Origin: Desulfoluna butyratoxydans
Lineage (GTDB): Bacteria; Desulfobacterota; Desulfobacteria; Desulfobacterales; Desulfolunaceae
Direction: 5' to 3'
NCBI RefSeq assembly: GCF_900699765.1
Contig: NZ_CAADHO010000005.1
Span: forward strand, 124,001-188,000
Length of the DNA: 64,000 bases
Under the pieces are notes generated by a model, which ran no database searches, was not told the origin of the DNA, and was given only the letters and a program-made list of their open reading frames with translations. Position 1 is the stretch's first letter; every line of letters starts with the position of its first letter. The position numbers were made by a program, and so were the translations under genes. Positions 27,319 through 35,946 of this stretch are shown in pieces.

Positions 27319-28896
27319 TCAAGGAAACTCCCTTTGTATGGTCCCTGCAACCAGGTGTTCAAAGGTCAGCGCCCTCGGCATGGCCAGACTTCGAAAATAA
27401 AGAACCCCCGCTGTTTTCTCACCGGGCGAAAGCTTACCCTGAAAGCCGGTCTCCATGACGTTGTTATATTTCAAGCTCTTACCGTTCCGGGTCTCGAGGG
27501 TAAAAAAGTCCGGATTGATATACAGAATTTCATCGCTTGTGTTGCGAAGCCAGATGGTGATTTTCCGTTGCTTCTTATAAAGACTTTTTCCCAGACCCTC
27601 ATCACGAAGGGCCATCTGAAGGCTTCCGTTCCCCTTGTAATAAAGAAGGTCTGCGTAGATCACTTTGGCTCGAAGCTCTTTGAATGCCCGATTTTTGGGA
27701 TAAAACCCCACAGCCTTCTCTATAAGGGAGACGGCCTCTGCACTCTTTGCCGCATCGTTCTTCCGGCTCTGGTAAAGCCGAAGGGCCTTGTCATGGCACT
27801 GCCCTGCCAGGCGCTTTTTGTAAAATTCCTGTTTGGACCTGTAAAATGTGTTGGAGGGTGACAGCGCAACGAGGCGGGAAAAGAGCGTGTAATTGGTTTC
27901 AAACTTCCAGGCCGGAACCGCCAGCACCCTGGCGTAGGTTTCCTTCTCTTCCAGATACCGTTTCAAGGGTTCAAGCTCTGCCTGGAGGGGCTCGATATCG
28001 AACCGATCCAAAACGGCCCGGGCCTCTTCAAACTTTTCCGAATCGGCAAAGGCTCTCACCTCTGCCCCGATGGCCGCACGGTTCCCGGTAAACTCATCCA
28101 CCAGGGAGGCTTCAAGCTTCACCCGTGAGCGCTGCGCCCATTCAGATTTAAGTAAAAGGCCCCCCTTCCATGCAAAGGGCAGAGCGACAAGAAGCAGAAC
28201 CACCCCCAGGGCCAGCCCGTACCATTTCGGTGGAACAGCCTTCATCCGGGTGCCCATGCCCCCAAGCCCCTTCAACGCGGACTCGCTTTTCCCCGACAAG
28301 TCAACGTCCCGCCAGGCGGCCTTCACCTTTTCTCCGGTGGACCTGGACTCGAGCTTTGCACCGGGCACATAAGGAGAGTATCCCGTCCCCGTATCGAGGG
28401 GCGCCTCTCCCAGGTCATCAAGAACAGGTCCCGTGCCACCGGGCAAGTCCGAAGACTCAGTAACGCCCTTATCGCCCATTCCCTTGAGCTTGCTGAATAT
28501 CACCCCGCACCGCACACACTCGATGGCCTCCCGGGCGTTCCGAAAGCCGCATTGCGGGCACAAAAACACGTCTGAATAAAAATCAGAAGGGATGCTCTCC
28601 ATCTCAAGGGATGTTTCAAGGGGGCCAGAGTCGCCGGGTTCTGAAGCCGCAGGGGTTTCCTCTTCCCGGGCCATGACAAGGGGCCCTTCTTCGGGTTCGT
28701 CTATGCCCAGTTCCCGCCGCAGCTCTTCCTGCTGAAGGCGATAGCGCTCCATGGCCTCCTTGCTGCGCTGCTTTTCAATGGCAATGGACTCAGCAGAGAG
28801 GGCCATGTCCGATCCGCAGGCAATGCACTCCACATCCTCCGGGTCATTCAGATATCCGCATACCGGGCATTTCATCCCATTTGTAGAACTCGACAT
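27319..28896 (-). CDS. Double zinc-ribbon single-pass membrane protein
   Basis: Unrecognised as a whole. Two zinc ribbons come first: CPVCGYLNDPEDVECIACG at about residues 10-28 and CPQCGFRNAREAIECVRCG at about 113-131, joined by an acidic helix. After a Gly/Ser linker one membrane segment (WYGLALGVVLLLVALPFAW) leads to a C-terminal helical part with TPR-like KxxAFKEL repeats, ending in a beta domain (RKITIWLRNTSDEILYINPD, DUF4352-like). The zinc ribbons should be cytoplasmic and the C-terminal part periplasmic. ATG 28896 is preferred; a GTG at 28902 is also in frame. Role unknown, perhaps a sensor or scaffold. Confidence 0.75.
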   Translation of the reverse strand: MSSSTNGMKCPVCGYLNDPEDVECIACGSDMALSAESIAIEKQRSKEAMERYRLQQEELRRELGIDEPEEGPLVMAREEETPAASEPGDSGPLETSLEMESIPSDFYSDVFLCPQCGFRNAREAIECVRCGVIFSKLKGMGDKGVTESSDLPGGTGPVLDDLGEAPLDTGTGYSPYVPGAKLESRSTGEKVKAAWRDVDLSGKSESALKGLGGMGTRMKAVPPKWYGLALGVVLLLVALPFAWKGGLLLKSEWAQRSRVKLEASLVDEFTGNRAAIGAEVRAFADSEKFEEARAVLDRFDIEPLQAELEPLKRYLEEKETYARVLAVPAWKFETNYTLFSRLVALSPSNTFYRSKQEFYKKRLAGQCHDKALRLYQSRKNDAAKSAEAVSLIEKAVGFYPKNRAFKELRAKVIYADLLYYKGNGSLQMALRDEGLGKSLYKKQRKITIWLRNTSDEILYINPDFFTLETRNGKSLKYNNVMETGFQGKLSPGEKTAGVLYFRSLAMPRALTFEHLVAGTIQREFP

Positions 28897-29300
28897 AGTC
28901 ACCTGTGGGGTACCGAGGAGTATAGATTAAGGACTTGTAATGGTAACGGCCAGCTTGTCAAAACAAGCTAAACGTACAACAACTGGCCCCATAGCGCAAC
29001 CGAGATGGCCCTAAGGCCCGACCCCAACACGGCCGTCGCGGCCATCCGCCCTCCGGACATCATGCCTGCTTGTGCAGCAAAAACTCACAGCCCTTTTCGG
29101 TGCACTTGCAAACCGAGACGGATCCCCCTTGAAATTATCTATTTTAATAGAGTAAATATATATTCACGAGGTTGGGTCACACATTCCCCGGACAGATCAC
29201 ACATCAAAACCCCTGATAAACGGTAGAGCAGATAGAAAAAGCACGTTATAAAGAGCCCTCTACTGGCCGTAACCATTTTAGCTATCGGATTTTGTAAAAT
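28897..29300. other. Intergenic region, G+C to A+T transition
   Basis: 404 bp between the zinc-ribbon gene and grpB-like gene. AGCTTGT (28951-28957) and ACAAGCT (28962-28968) form an inverted repeat. Base composition becomes clearly AT-rich from about 29120. I found no integrase, tRNA or direct repeat at the boundary. Confidence 0.55.
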
Positions 29301-29843
29301 ATGAGCGTTCATGTTGTCACGTATTCTTCAGAATGGAAAATCTGGTTCGAAGACTTGTCATCTAAGCTATCGTATGCCCTTCAGGACATCTCATGTCGCA
29401 TTGAGCATGTCGGGAGCACCTCTGTCGAAGGATTAGACGCCAAACCAATAATAGACATTGATATTATCTTAGATGATTTCGATCATTTTGAGCCTGCAAA
29501 AAAAGCACTTGAAGGAATCGGTTATTACCATAGAGGGAATTTAGGCCTCGAGGGGCGGGAAATGTTTCAAATCAGCAACCCGATACATCCCCACAACGCA
29601 TATGTATGTGCCCCTCATGCGTTGGCAGTCAAAAACCACCTTATTTTCAGAGACCACCTGAGAGGTCACCCTGAAACTGCCAAAAGGTATGCACGACTCA
29701 AACATGAACTTGCCGAAAAGTACCCCAATAATGTAGATGCCTATTGCGAAGCAAAAACGGAATTTATCTCAAGCGTTCTGGCTCAATATAATTTTTCTCT
29801 TACTGAAATATATGCAATAAAAAAAGCAAACGAAATAGAGTAG
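29301..29843 (+). CDS. GrpB-family nucleotidyltransferase-like protein
   Basis: UPF0157/GrpB domain protein of the nucleotidyltransferase superfamily. The diagnostic motif IEHVGSTSVEGLDAKPIIDIDI with the second Asp pair is intact, and the family's HLIFRDHLRGHPETAKRYARLKH follows; length (180 aa) is usual. The biological substrate is unknown. The gene is notably AT-rich compared with the flanks, as are the next two genes, which suggests horizontal acquisition. No strong Shine-Dalgarno is visible before ATG 29301. Confidence 0.88.
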   Translation: MSVHVVTYSSEWKIWFEDLSSKLSYALQDISCRIEHVGSTSVEGLDAKPIIDIDIILDDFDHFEPAKKALEGIGYYHRGNLGLEGREMFQISNPIHPHNAYVCAPHALAVKNHLIFRDHLRGHPETAKRYARLKHELAEKYPNNVDAYCEAKTEFISSVLAQYNFSLTEIYAIKKANEIE

Positions 29844-30083
29844 CCGGGCTTCCCCCCTGCCTCCACGCAACCCGGATCAATATGGCACTCACATCGGATG
29901 TATACCGGGCGCCCCAGAAAGGCATCCAGATCATAACAACTTTTTTTAACATTCAAATCAGCCACACCGGCGAGGTCTAAACGGACGTTCTACACCACGT
30001 CCGTCTTCGACACCCGCTGGGTGAAGCATCCATACGTCATGTACCGCATCATCGCACCAGGCAAAAAGCAGGGAGACATAAAA

Positions 30084-30560
30084 TTGACGACGACAACACT
30101 CGAACCGGCAAATATAAATGATGCCGAAGCCCTCAAAGCCCTGAGTGTGGAGGCGTTCACAACTGACTATGATCAGTACGGCTCTTACCCACCGGGGATT
30201 GAGTCGTTGGCCTGGCATCAATCAGAGATTAAAAAAGGCCATTATTACAAAATTCTATTAAACGGCGACCTTGTTGGTGGCATCTGCGTCATTCCATCGG
30301 ATGGTGACCGAATCGAAATAAAGTACTTTTTTATCAGTGGGGAATATCAAGACAGACGAATTGGCTCGACGACCTTAGGGCTAATCGAAAAGCAGTATAG
30401 CAACGCAGCAGAATGGGTACTGTCAACACCTCACAAATCGTTTCGAAACCATCATTTTTACGAGAAAAACGGCTATACTAAAATTGGTGAATCCCAACCA
30501 ATCCCCAACAATCCGTTCAGGCTTTTTGAGTACAGAAAAATAATCGAGAAGACAGAATGA
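30084..30560 (+). CDS. GNAT-family acetyltransferase
   Basis: A GCN5-type N-acetyltransferase with substrate unknown. The core reads LNGDLVGGICVIP, a strand with YFFISGEYQDRRIGSTTLGLIEK (CoA-binding loop Q/RRxGxxxxxL) and a FYEKNGY motif that ends the fold. I start at TTG 30084, where AGGGAGA is 7-8 nt upstream; an ATG at 30021 is possible but would add a non-conserved N-terminus. AT-rich, in the same acquired-looking cluster as the GrpB-like gene and the next GNAT. Confidence 0.75.
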   Translation: MTTTTLEPANINDAEALKALSVEAFTTDYDQYGSYPPGIESLAWHQSEIKKGHYYKILLNGDLVGGICVIPSDGDRIEIKYFFISGEYQDRRIGSTTLGLIEKQYSNAAEWVLSTPHKSFRNHHFYEKNGYTKIGESQPIPNNPFRLFEYRKIIEKTE

Positions 30561-30744
30561 CGGCACCAGGCCTGCACATTTGACTTTTTTAATCTGCCAC
30601 ATATATGGTGGCAGGAAAACGAATTTGCCCGGTATAAAGGGCGTGCTCTGTAAAAAGCCTTATGAGGCAAAACAGGATCATGCCAGCGTTCTCAAAAAGC
30701 AGTGCCGACGTTTTTCAGTGCTCAACATCAGTGGGATATGACCA

Positions 30745-31242
30745 ATGCCTGACATCCAATTCATCCCTTTAGAGGAAAACGATATCGATGGCCTGACAGG
30801 CCCCATGACAAGGGCCTTTGAGAACGATGCCAAGATTTATGACGGTATCGAAAAAGGCGGTCCACCGGGCTATAACGATGGGTCGTTCCTTCAAAAATGG
30901 GCCATTGATGATCCAAAATCAATCGCCTATAAAATCGTCCTTGACGACAAAAGCGTTGGCGCCTTTATTATTTGGTGGGTTGAGCAAGGCATGAGCATTC
31001 TGGGCGCACTTTTCATCGACCCCTGTTTTCACAACATGCAGATCGGACGGAAAGCCTGGAACTTCATTGAAACAAGGTATCCATCAAAATACTGGAGACT
31101 TGAAACGCCCACCTGGGCCACAAGAAACCATTACTTTTACGAAAAGGTGTGTGGCTTTCAAAAAACTGAAATCAACCATGAACAACAAATTTTTGTCAAA
31201 AAGAGGGAACCGACAATTATGCCGACTGGGTCTTTGCCTTAA
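30745..31242 (+). CDS. GNAT-family acetyltransferase
   Basis: A second GNAT domain protein (165 aa). LDDKSVGAFIIWWVEQGMSILGALFIDPCFHNMQIGRKAWNFIE contains the CoA-loop (QIGRKAWNF), and HYFYEKVCGF closes the fold. The ATG at 30745 follows GGGATATGACC; a plausible Shine-Dalgarno is weak. Sequence relation to the neighbour at 30084 is only at fold level. Together with GrpB these three genes look like independently acquired passenger genes; no attC-type site was convincing. Confidence 0.78.
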   Translation: MPDIQFIPLEENDIDGLTGPMTRAFENDAKIYDGIEKGGPPGYNDGSFLQKWAIDDPKSIAYKIVLDDKSVGAFIIWWVEQGMSILGALFIDPCFHNMQIGRKAWNFIETRYPSKYWRLETPTWATRNHYFYEKVCGFQKTEINHEQQIFVKKREPTIMPTGSLP

Positions 31243-31320
31243 ACCGATAGACTCGCGCAATCAATTTCAACCCACCGCCGGGTATGACGTGCCCTGAGCC
31301 AACAGCATACGGAGCCTGAC

Positions 31321-31773
31321 ATGAAAAAAGCAGTCATTATCATCCTTATCGGCTTGGGTGCCTACGGGGCTTTTACTCGGTTTAACGTCCCTTTTTCCAT
31401 CAAACCCATCCTTTCCCTCTTCACCTCCGAGGTGTCTTCAAGCGATGAAGCCCTCCAGAGAGCATTTGACGAGAAGCTCAGCGGTATTCAGGTCGGTGGT
31501 TCAGGCAAAGTGATCACCATGCTGCCCGACGACACCCGGGGGAGCAGGCACCAACGCTTTATTATCCGGCTTGATTCCGGTCAGACACTTCTGATTGCCC
31601 ACAACATTGACCTTGCCCCACGCATTGACGCTCTCCGGGTCGGCGACCACATCAATTTCTACGGCCAGTACGAATGGAACGCCAAAGGGGGCGTAGTTCA
31701 CTGGACGCATCATGACCCCAGCGGGCGTCATGAGGACGGCTGGTTGAACCATGGAGGCAAACTGTACCGGTGA
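31321..31773 (+). CDS. DUF3465 domain protein
   Basis: Small membrane-anchored protein (150 aa). After an N-terminal hydrophobic stretch (VIIILIGLGAYGAF) the DUF3465 domain shows LPDDTRGSRHQRFIIRLDSG, LLIAHNIDLAPRIDALRVGD, INFYGQYEWN and VHWTHHDPSGRHEDGW, an excellent match to the family as I know it. Function is unknown; the many conserved His/Asp may bind metal. The gene is richer in G+C than the preceding acetyltransferases and could belong to the original chromosome. Confidence 0.87.
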   Translation: MKKAVIIILIGLGAYGAFTRFNVPFSIKPILSLFTSEVSSSDEALQRAFDEKLSGIQVGGSGKVITMLPDDTRGSRHQRFIIRLDSGQTLLIAHNIDLAPRIDALRVGDHINFYGQYEWNAKGGVVHWTHHDPSGRHEDGWLNHGGKLYR

Positions 31774-32006
31774 GCCTGATCCCTGCAACAACCCAGCCAG
31801 GGTTACCCTTCGCCCCGCATCCCGCCAAATGACTTCATCCAGGCCAGCCTTGTCTTAAGTTAGTACTTATGTTAAATCGTTTTCTGGCCGGTAGTATTCC
31901 CTCTTATAAGGACGTATCGACGAAGATCTTGCCCGTGCCGGGCATACAAGCCCGCGGGTACCAGCGTCGGCAGTAACGAATGTGTCGTAATGATTTGGGG
32001 AGAGAG

Positions 32007-33455
32007 ATGAAGTTTAGAATATGCACAATCATGGTTGCAATGTTGGCGATCGTCGGATGTTCGACCTTCGAAATCAAATCAAATGCTGATGCCGACAATG
32101 AACGGAAAACAGCGTTGCTGTACGACAAATTGATCGAGGGCGAGGCTCCGAACACCGCCCAACTCACCCTCTTCATGTCCAAAATGCCCAAGGGCGGCGA
32201 CCTGCACAACCATTATTCGGGAAGTATCTACGCGGAAACATATCTGGATTGGGTCAAGGACGCCGGTTACTGGATAGACAAAGAGACACTTCATATCAGC
32301 AAGGTCAAGACGGACACCAGTCTGTCTGTTGATGAATTACGTTCCGACACAAGCCTCTACAGAACCCTGCTGACACGCTGGTCCGACAACGACTACCAGA
32401 ACCATTACCACTCACAGCCGCCCCCCGACCAAAACTTTTTCGACACCTTCGGTTACTTTGGACCCATCGCCCAGAACTACAATCAAGGCCTGATGATTTT
32501 AAAAGAGCGGGCCATCAAAGAAAATGTCAGCTTTATTGAAGTGATGCTTAAGTCCGTTGGTTACTCGTATTCGGATACGTCCTTTGATGAGCACATCAGA
32601 AAGAATGCCAGCCCCGAATCTGTTTGGGCTCATCTGGATGAGATGTCTTCGAAAATGGATGCAGATGATGGGTTTAAGACAAAAATCGACGCCTTCATCA
32701 CCACAATGGAAGCTGCTCACAAGGGCATAGATGATGACCGCTTTATGATGCGTTATCAGACATACACATCACGAAACAGCCCGCCAAGCATTGTCTTTTC
32801 AGGTCTTTATTCTGCTTTTAAGGCCGTTGATCAGTCCGACCTCCTTGTTGGCGTCAACATCGTCGGCCCTGAAAACGGTGTGGTTGCCATCAAGGATTAC
32901 GCCTTACACATGCAGATGTTTGCATATTTGCATGAAAAATTTCCGAATGTTAACAGGTCACTGCATGCGGGAGAGCTGACCCTTGGCATGGTGCGCCCCA
33001 AAAATCTCACCTTCCATATTTCCCAGGCAATCCAGGTCGCCAAAGCCCAGAGGATCGGGCACGGCGTGGACCTGCCCTATGAAGAAGACCCCGTTGGCCT
33101 GTTGCAGGAAATCAAAGAAAACGCTGCCGTTGAGATCTGCCTCACAAGCAATGAATTTATCCTGGGTGTCAAGGGCAACACCCACCCGTATCTTATCTAT
33201 TCCGCCTACGGCGTCCCGATGGTTATCTGCACGGATGATTCCGGGGTTTCCAGAAACAATTTGACCGGTGAGTACGTGTTGCTGGCGGAACGATATAAAC
33301 CCAGCTACAAAGCAATCAAAGCGTATGTATACAACAGTATTCACCACTCTTTTCTTTCTAAAGAAGATAAAGATTCATTGCTTCGGTCCCTTGACCTTCG
33401 CTTTGAATCGTTCGAAGCCGAAATGTCTGAGTATTCAGCTTCAATGATGAAATAA
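32007..33455 (+). CDS. Adenosine deaminase-family lipoprotein
   Basis: Predicted deaminase of adenosine or a related purine on the outside of the cell membrane. A lipoprotein signal (MKFRICTIMVAMLAIVGC) is followed by the amidohydrolase fold with zinc ligands GGDLHNHYSG, the HAGE motif SLHAGELTLG, a conserved RIGHGVDL and CTDDSGVSR. ADGF/CECR1-like and other adenosine deaminases share this order. The start ATG 32007 has GGGGAG upstream and gives a proper signal; ATG 31980 would not. A secreted lipoprotein version is uncommon in bacteria. 482 aa. Confidence 0.78.
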   Translation: MKFRICTIMVAMLAIVGCSTFEIKSNADADNERKTALLYDKLIEGEAPNTAQLTLFMSKMPKGGDLHNHYSGSIYAETYLDWVKDAGYWIDKETLHISKVKTDTSLSVDELRSDTSLYRTLLTRWSDNDYQNHYHSQPPPDQNFFDTFGYFGPIAQNYNQGLMILKERAIKENVSFIEVMLKSVGYSYSDTSFDEHIRKNASPESVWAHLDEMSSKMDADDGFKTKIDAFITTMEAAHKGIDDDRFMMRYQTYTSRNSPPSIVFSGLYSAFKAVDQSDLLVGVNIVGPENGVVAIKDYALHMQMFAYLHEKFPNVNRSLHAGELTLGMVRPKNLTFHISQAIQVAKAQRIGHGVDLPYEEDPVGLLQEIKENAAVEICLTSNEFILGVKGNTHPYLIYSAYGVPMVICTDDSGVSRNNLTGEYVLLAERYKPSYKAIKAYVYNSIHHSFLSKEDKDSLLRSLDLRFESFEAEMSEYSASMMK

Positions 33456-33577
33456 TCCGTGCTGACGGGATGGGCCCCTCGAACCCATGTGTCCTTGCTG
33501 ACACTGCTCTGGAGACCACCCCGTCAAAACCCGCCGGGCCCGCCGCATGACAACAACACCCCAACCACAGGTACCCC

Positions 33578-34138
33578 ATGATGAAAAAAACACTTCTTTT
33601 ACTCTCTGTCTTATTTGCCTTTGGCTGCTCTTCCATGGACAACAAAACCGTCACCACGGCCTTAACGCCGGATTGTCTCGGAGATACGGAAATTCCCGCA
33701 GCATTTAAAGACCAATTCAAAGCGGCGGAGGACAGTGTGTTATTGGATCTTGCACTGGGAGCGCCCGACAAGGGCAAACTGTGCTGGGGCCAGGTGTATG
33801 TGGCCAAAGAAAATTCAGACGTTACCATCTACCGAGCGTGGAACAGCACAAACCCGCACAGCAAAATGGGCCAGTGGTGGTCCTTCAGCAAGCCCACGGG
33901 TCTGGTCTCCGCCTATCGCTCGGGTTGTGAAATCTGCTACCAGTGGTCCCCATTAGACAAACTGGTGGTGGGCAGGTTGAAGCCCGGAACAAAAATCGTC
34001 GTAGGCACCGGACAGTCCGCCAAGTGCTCGGAATACCTCACCTACCCTGTATCCGATGAGAAGCAGGTCTTTATCAAGGACGCAGACACGTCGGTGGAAA
34101 CGACCTCCGATTACGACCTGGTATTCAAGTGGCGATAG
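33578..34138 (+). CDS. Lipoprotein of unknown function
   Basis: A signal ending FAFGCSS marks it as a lipoprotein. The mature part of about 170 residues has several cysteines (TPDCLGD, GKLCWGQ, SGCEICYQW, SAKCSEY), likely disulfide-bonded in the periplasm, and beta-strand content. No family recognised. Its last 14 bp overlap the opposing acetyltransferase gene. The adjacent adenosine deaminase-like lipoprotein gene lies 122 bp upstream, so co-expression is possible. Confidence 0.72.
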   Translation: MMKKTLLLLSVLFAFGCSSMDNKTVTTALTPDCLGDTEIPAAFKDQFKAAEDSVLLDLALGAPDKGKLCWGQVYVAKENSDVTIYRAWNSTNPHSKMGQWWSFSKPTGLVSAYRSGCEICYQWSPLDKLVVGRLKPGTKIVVGTGQSAKCSEYLTYPVSDEKQVFIKDADTSVETTSDYDLVFKWR

Positions 34139-34658
34139 CCCCACCCCCAGAGACCGAATGGTGCGCCCAGAGCCCTCCGCAGGCCACAAACCCTGCGGAG
34201 GCAAGGAGAGAGCAGGCCGCCTTGTTCTCCGGGTCCACATCGGCCACCAGGGGGCAATGACCCTTGGGATCGGAGGTGTGCTGAGTCAACGCATCCAGAA
34301 GCTCACGCCCCAGGCCCCGGCGCCAGAACTGCGACGCGAGCCAGCCCCCCGCCTCCACACGATCCTTGCCGAAAGGCAACAGCACGCAAAACCCAGCCAG
34401 CTCGCCGGTCTCCCGTATCCGAACGGTAAAAGCCTCCTGTGAGGCATCTTCCAGGGTGGAGACCAGCCACTCTCCGGCAGACGCAGCCGAGTCGATGCCC
34501 CGTGAAAACCTCCAGACGGACGACGAGTCAAACCCCGTCTCCATGCCTGCGACATCCGAAGGGACAAAGGGAGACACGGCAAGGCGTGGGGTCCGGAATC
34601 CGTCCGAACACAGGCCGGACACCGGATAAAGCTCTCTTTTGATCAGATTGATTCCCAT
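34125..34658 (-). CDS. GNAT-family acetyltransferase (RimJ/RimL-like)
   Basis: A 177-aa N-acetyltransferase. The N-terminal half has RLAVSPFVPSDVAGM; the core carries IRETGELAGFCVLLPFG and the CoA-binding WLASQFWRRGLGRELLDALTQH. The C-terminal ENKAACSLLASAGF matches the usual GNAT motif B. ATG 34658 is favoured because AGGAAAG precedes it and it starts 2 nt after the enoyl-CoA hydratase stop; GTG 34664 would overlap that stop. Co-transcription with the hydratase is likely. The substrate is unknown. Confidence 0.8.
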   Translation of the reverse strand: MGINLIKRELYPVSGLCSDGFRTPRLAVSPFVPSDVAGMETGFDSSSVWRFSRGIDSAASAGEWLVSTLEDASQEAFTVRIRETGELAGFCVLLPFGKDRVEAGGWLASQFWRRGLGRELLDALTQHTSDPKGHCPLVADVDPENKAACSLLASAGFVACGGLWAHHSVSGGGAIAT

Positions 34659-34660
34659 GG

Positions 34661-35467
34661 TCACTTTCCTGTAAAGCGGGGCTCTCGTTTTTCAAACATG
34701 GCCGCAAGGGCCTCTTTGTGGTCCTCGGAGCCGTGGCACTGGGCCTGCATCAGGGCGCAGGTTTCCAAAAAATCAGGCAGCTCCGTGTTCCGCCCCATCT
34801 TGAGAAGCCGCTTGGTCATGCGCAGGGCCCGGGGCGGCTTGGCCGCAATGGTTTCGGCCAGGGCCGCGGCTTCCTTCATCAGGGCCCCGTGGGGCACCAC
34901 ACGGGAGACCACCTCCATCTCCAGGGCGCGCTGCGCGTCGATGACCTCTGCGGTAAAGGCCAGTTCGCAGGCCTTGGCCATCCCCAGGACCCGTGGCAGG
35001 AGCCAGGCCCCGCCGTCACCGGGGATCAACCCAACATTGAGAAAAGTCTCCCCAAATGTCGCCCGCTCCGAGGCGATACGGAGATCGCACATGAGGGTCA
35101 GATCGAACCCGGCCCCCACGGCCGGTCCGTTGACGGCTGCAATAACGGGGATCTCCAGGGTTTCCATGGCCAGGGGGATTCGCTGGACATGATTCTTGTA
35201 CCGAGCCACCAGCTCCGGCCCCTCCCCTGCAAACATACCCTTTTTCCCGGCCATGTCCTTGATGTTGCCCCCGGATGAAAAGGCCGGATCGCTTCCCGTC
35301 AACACCAGGACGCTGATGCCGGGATCTTTGTTGACCTCGTCCACCAGCCTGCATAGGTCCTCCACCATGGTCTCTCCGGTGATGGCGTTGCGACTCTCCG
35401 GGCGATTCAGGGTTGCCGTCACAACCCGCCCGCTTTGCTCCACGCAAATGTCGGTAAACCCGTTCAT
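34661..35467 (-). CDS. Enoyl-CoA hydratase/isomerase family protein
   Basis: Crotonase-fold enzyme acting on acyl-CoA, likely in beta-oxidation or a related catabolic route. The oxyanion-hole region reads AFSSGGNIKDMAG, and the second hydrogen-bonding region is AVNGPAVGAGFDLTLMCDLRIAS; GLIPGDGGAWLLPRVLG follows. The glutamates typical for hydration are not both at the classical places (GDGGAWLL), so hydratase versus isomerase is open. ATG 35467 has AGGAGAG upstream. The longer 45-residue N-terminal extension reading from 35602 is probably not used. Confidence 0.87.
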   Translation of the reverse strand: MNGFTDICVEQSGRVVTATLNRPESRNAITGETMVEDLCRLVDEVNKDPGISVLVLTGSDPAFSSGGNIKDMAGKKGMFAGEGPELVARYKNHVQRIPLAMETLEIPVIAAVNGPAVGAGFDLTLMCDLRIASERATFGETFLNVGLIPGDGGAWLLPRVLGMAKACELAFTAEVIDAQRALEMEVVSRVVPHGALMKEAAALAETIAAKPPRALRMTKRLLKMGRNTELPDFLETCALMQAQCHGSEDHKEALAAMFEKREPRFTGK

Positions 35468-35728
35468 GGTCTCTCCTTTCCCATCAAGTGAGCCTTTCCG
35501 GTGACCCGCCGGGGCCGGATACATGGCAAGCAGGCCGTGAAATATCCGGGCCGATGTGAGGCCGGGCCGTTGTCTCAGACACTGTAACAAACCAGGCCCC
35601 ATATTTCACCGAAAATGAAAAACCCCGCACCATCAAGGAGTTGTACCATAAGGCCTGGAAGATGCAGCGGGCAGGGCCGTGCCCTTACCTTTCAGAAGAG
35701 GCCGATGCATTTTTTCATGACAGAAGAC

Positions 35729-35757
35729 TTGACACCGAAGGAATCTCCTATTAAAAA
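35729..35757 (+). promoter_or_regulatory. Strong sigma-70 type promoter before the phosphoribosyltransferase
   Basis: TTGACA (35729-35734), 17-bp spacer, TAAAAA (35752-35757). Transcription should start near 35764, giving a leader of about 180 nt. Confidence 0.65.
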
Positions 35758-35763
35758 GCGTAA

Positions 35764-35946
35764 GCTCGCAGCATGGTGCTCTTTTGTCGGCACCGGCTCA
35801 GGGTACCCGTCATCGCGCGGGTTTTTTTGTGCCTGGAGAAAACCTTACGGTGCAACTCCCTTTGCCGCACTCAGCGGGAATGCCCTGCGGCGGGCTCCGC
35901 CATGGCAGACCATGGCGGATCGTACAACGCCCAAGGAGAACTGCCC
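35764..35946 (+). promoter_or_regulatory. Structured leader of the phosphoribosyltransferase mRNA
   Basis: In order: a GGTGC/GCACC hairpin (35775-35794), a terminator-like hairpin ACCCG/CGGGT (35805-35822) followed by seven T's, then a region with GGAG/CTCC pairing (35835-35858) and a 10-bp hairpin (35896-35905/35910-35919) with loop CAGA. The Shine-Dalgarno AAGGAGAA (35933-35940) comes last. This looks like an attenuator or riboswitch, class unrecognised. Confidence 0.45.

Noticed and set aside
31774..32006. Possible mobile boundary in the AT/GC transition
   Set aside because: I found no direct repeat, tRNA or integrase and no clear inverted repeat.
35840..35880. Partial resemblance to a cobalamin riboswitch (GGTGCAACTCC) in the phosphoribosyltransferase leader
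   Set aside because: The CCGCNACTG part and the typical P3-P6 order are missing, and the gene is not a cobalamin gene.
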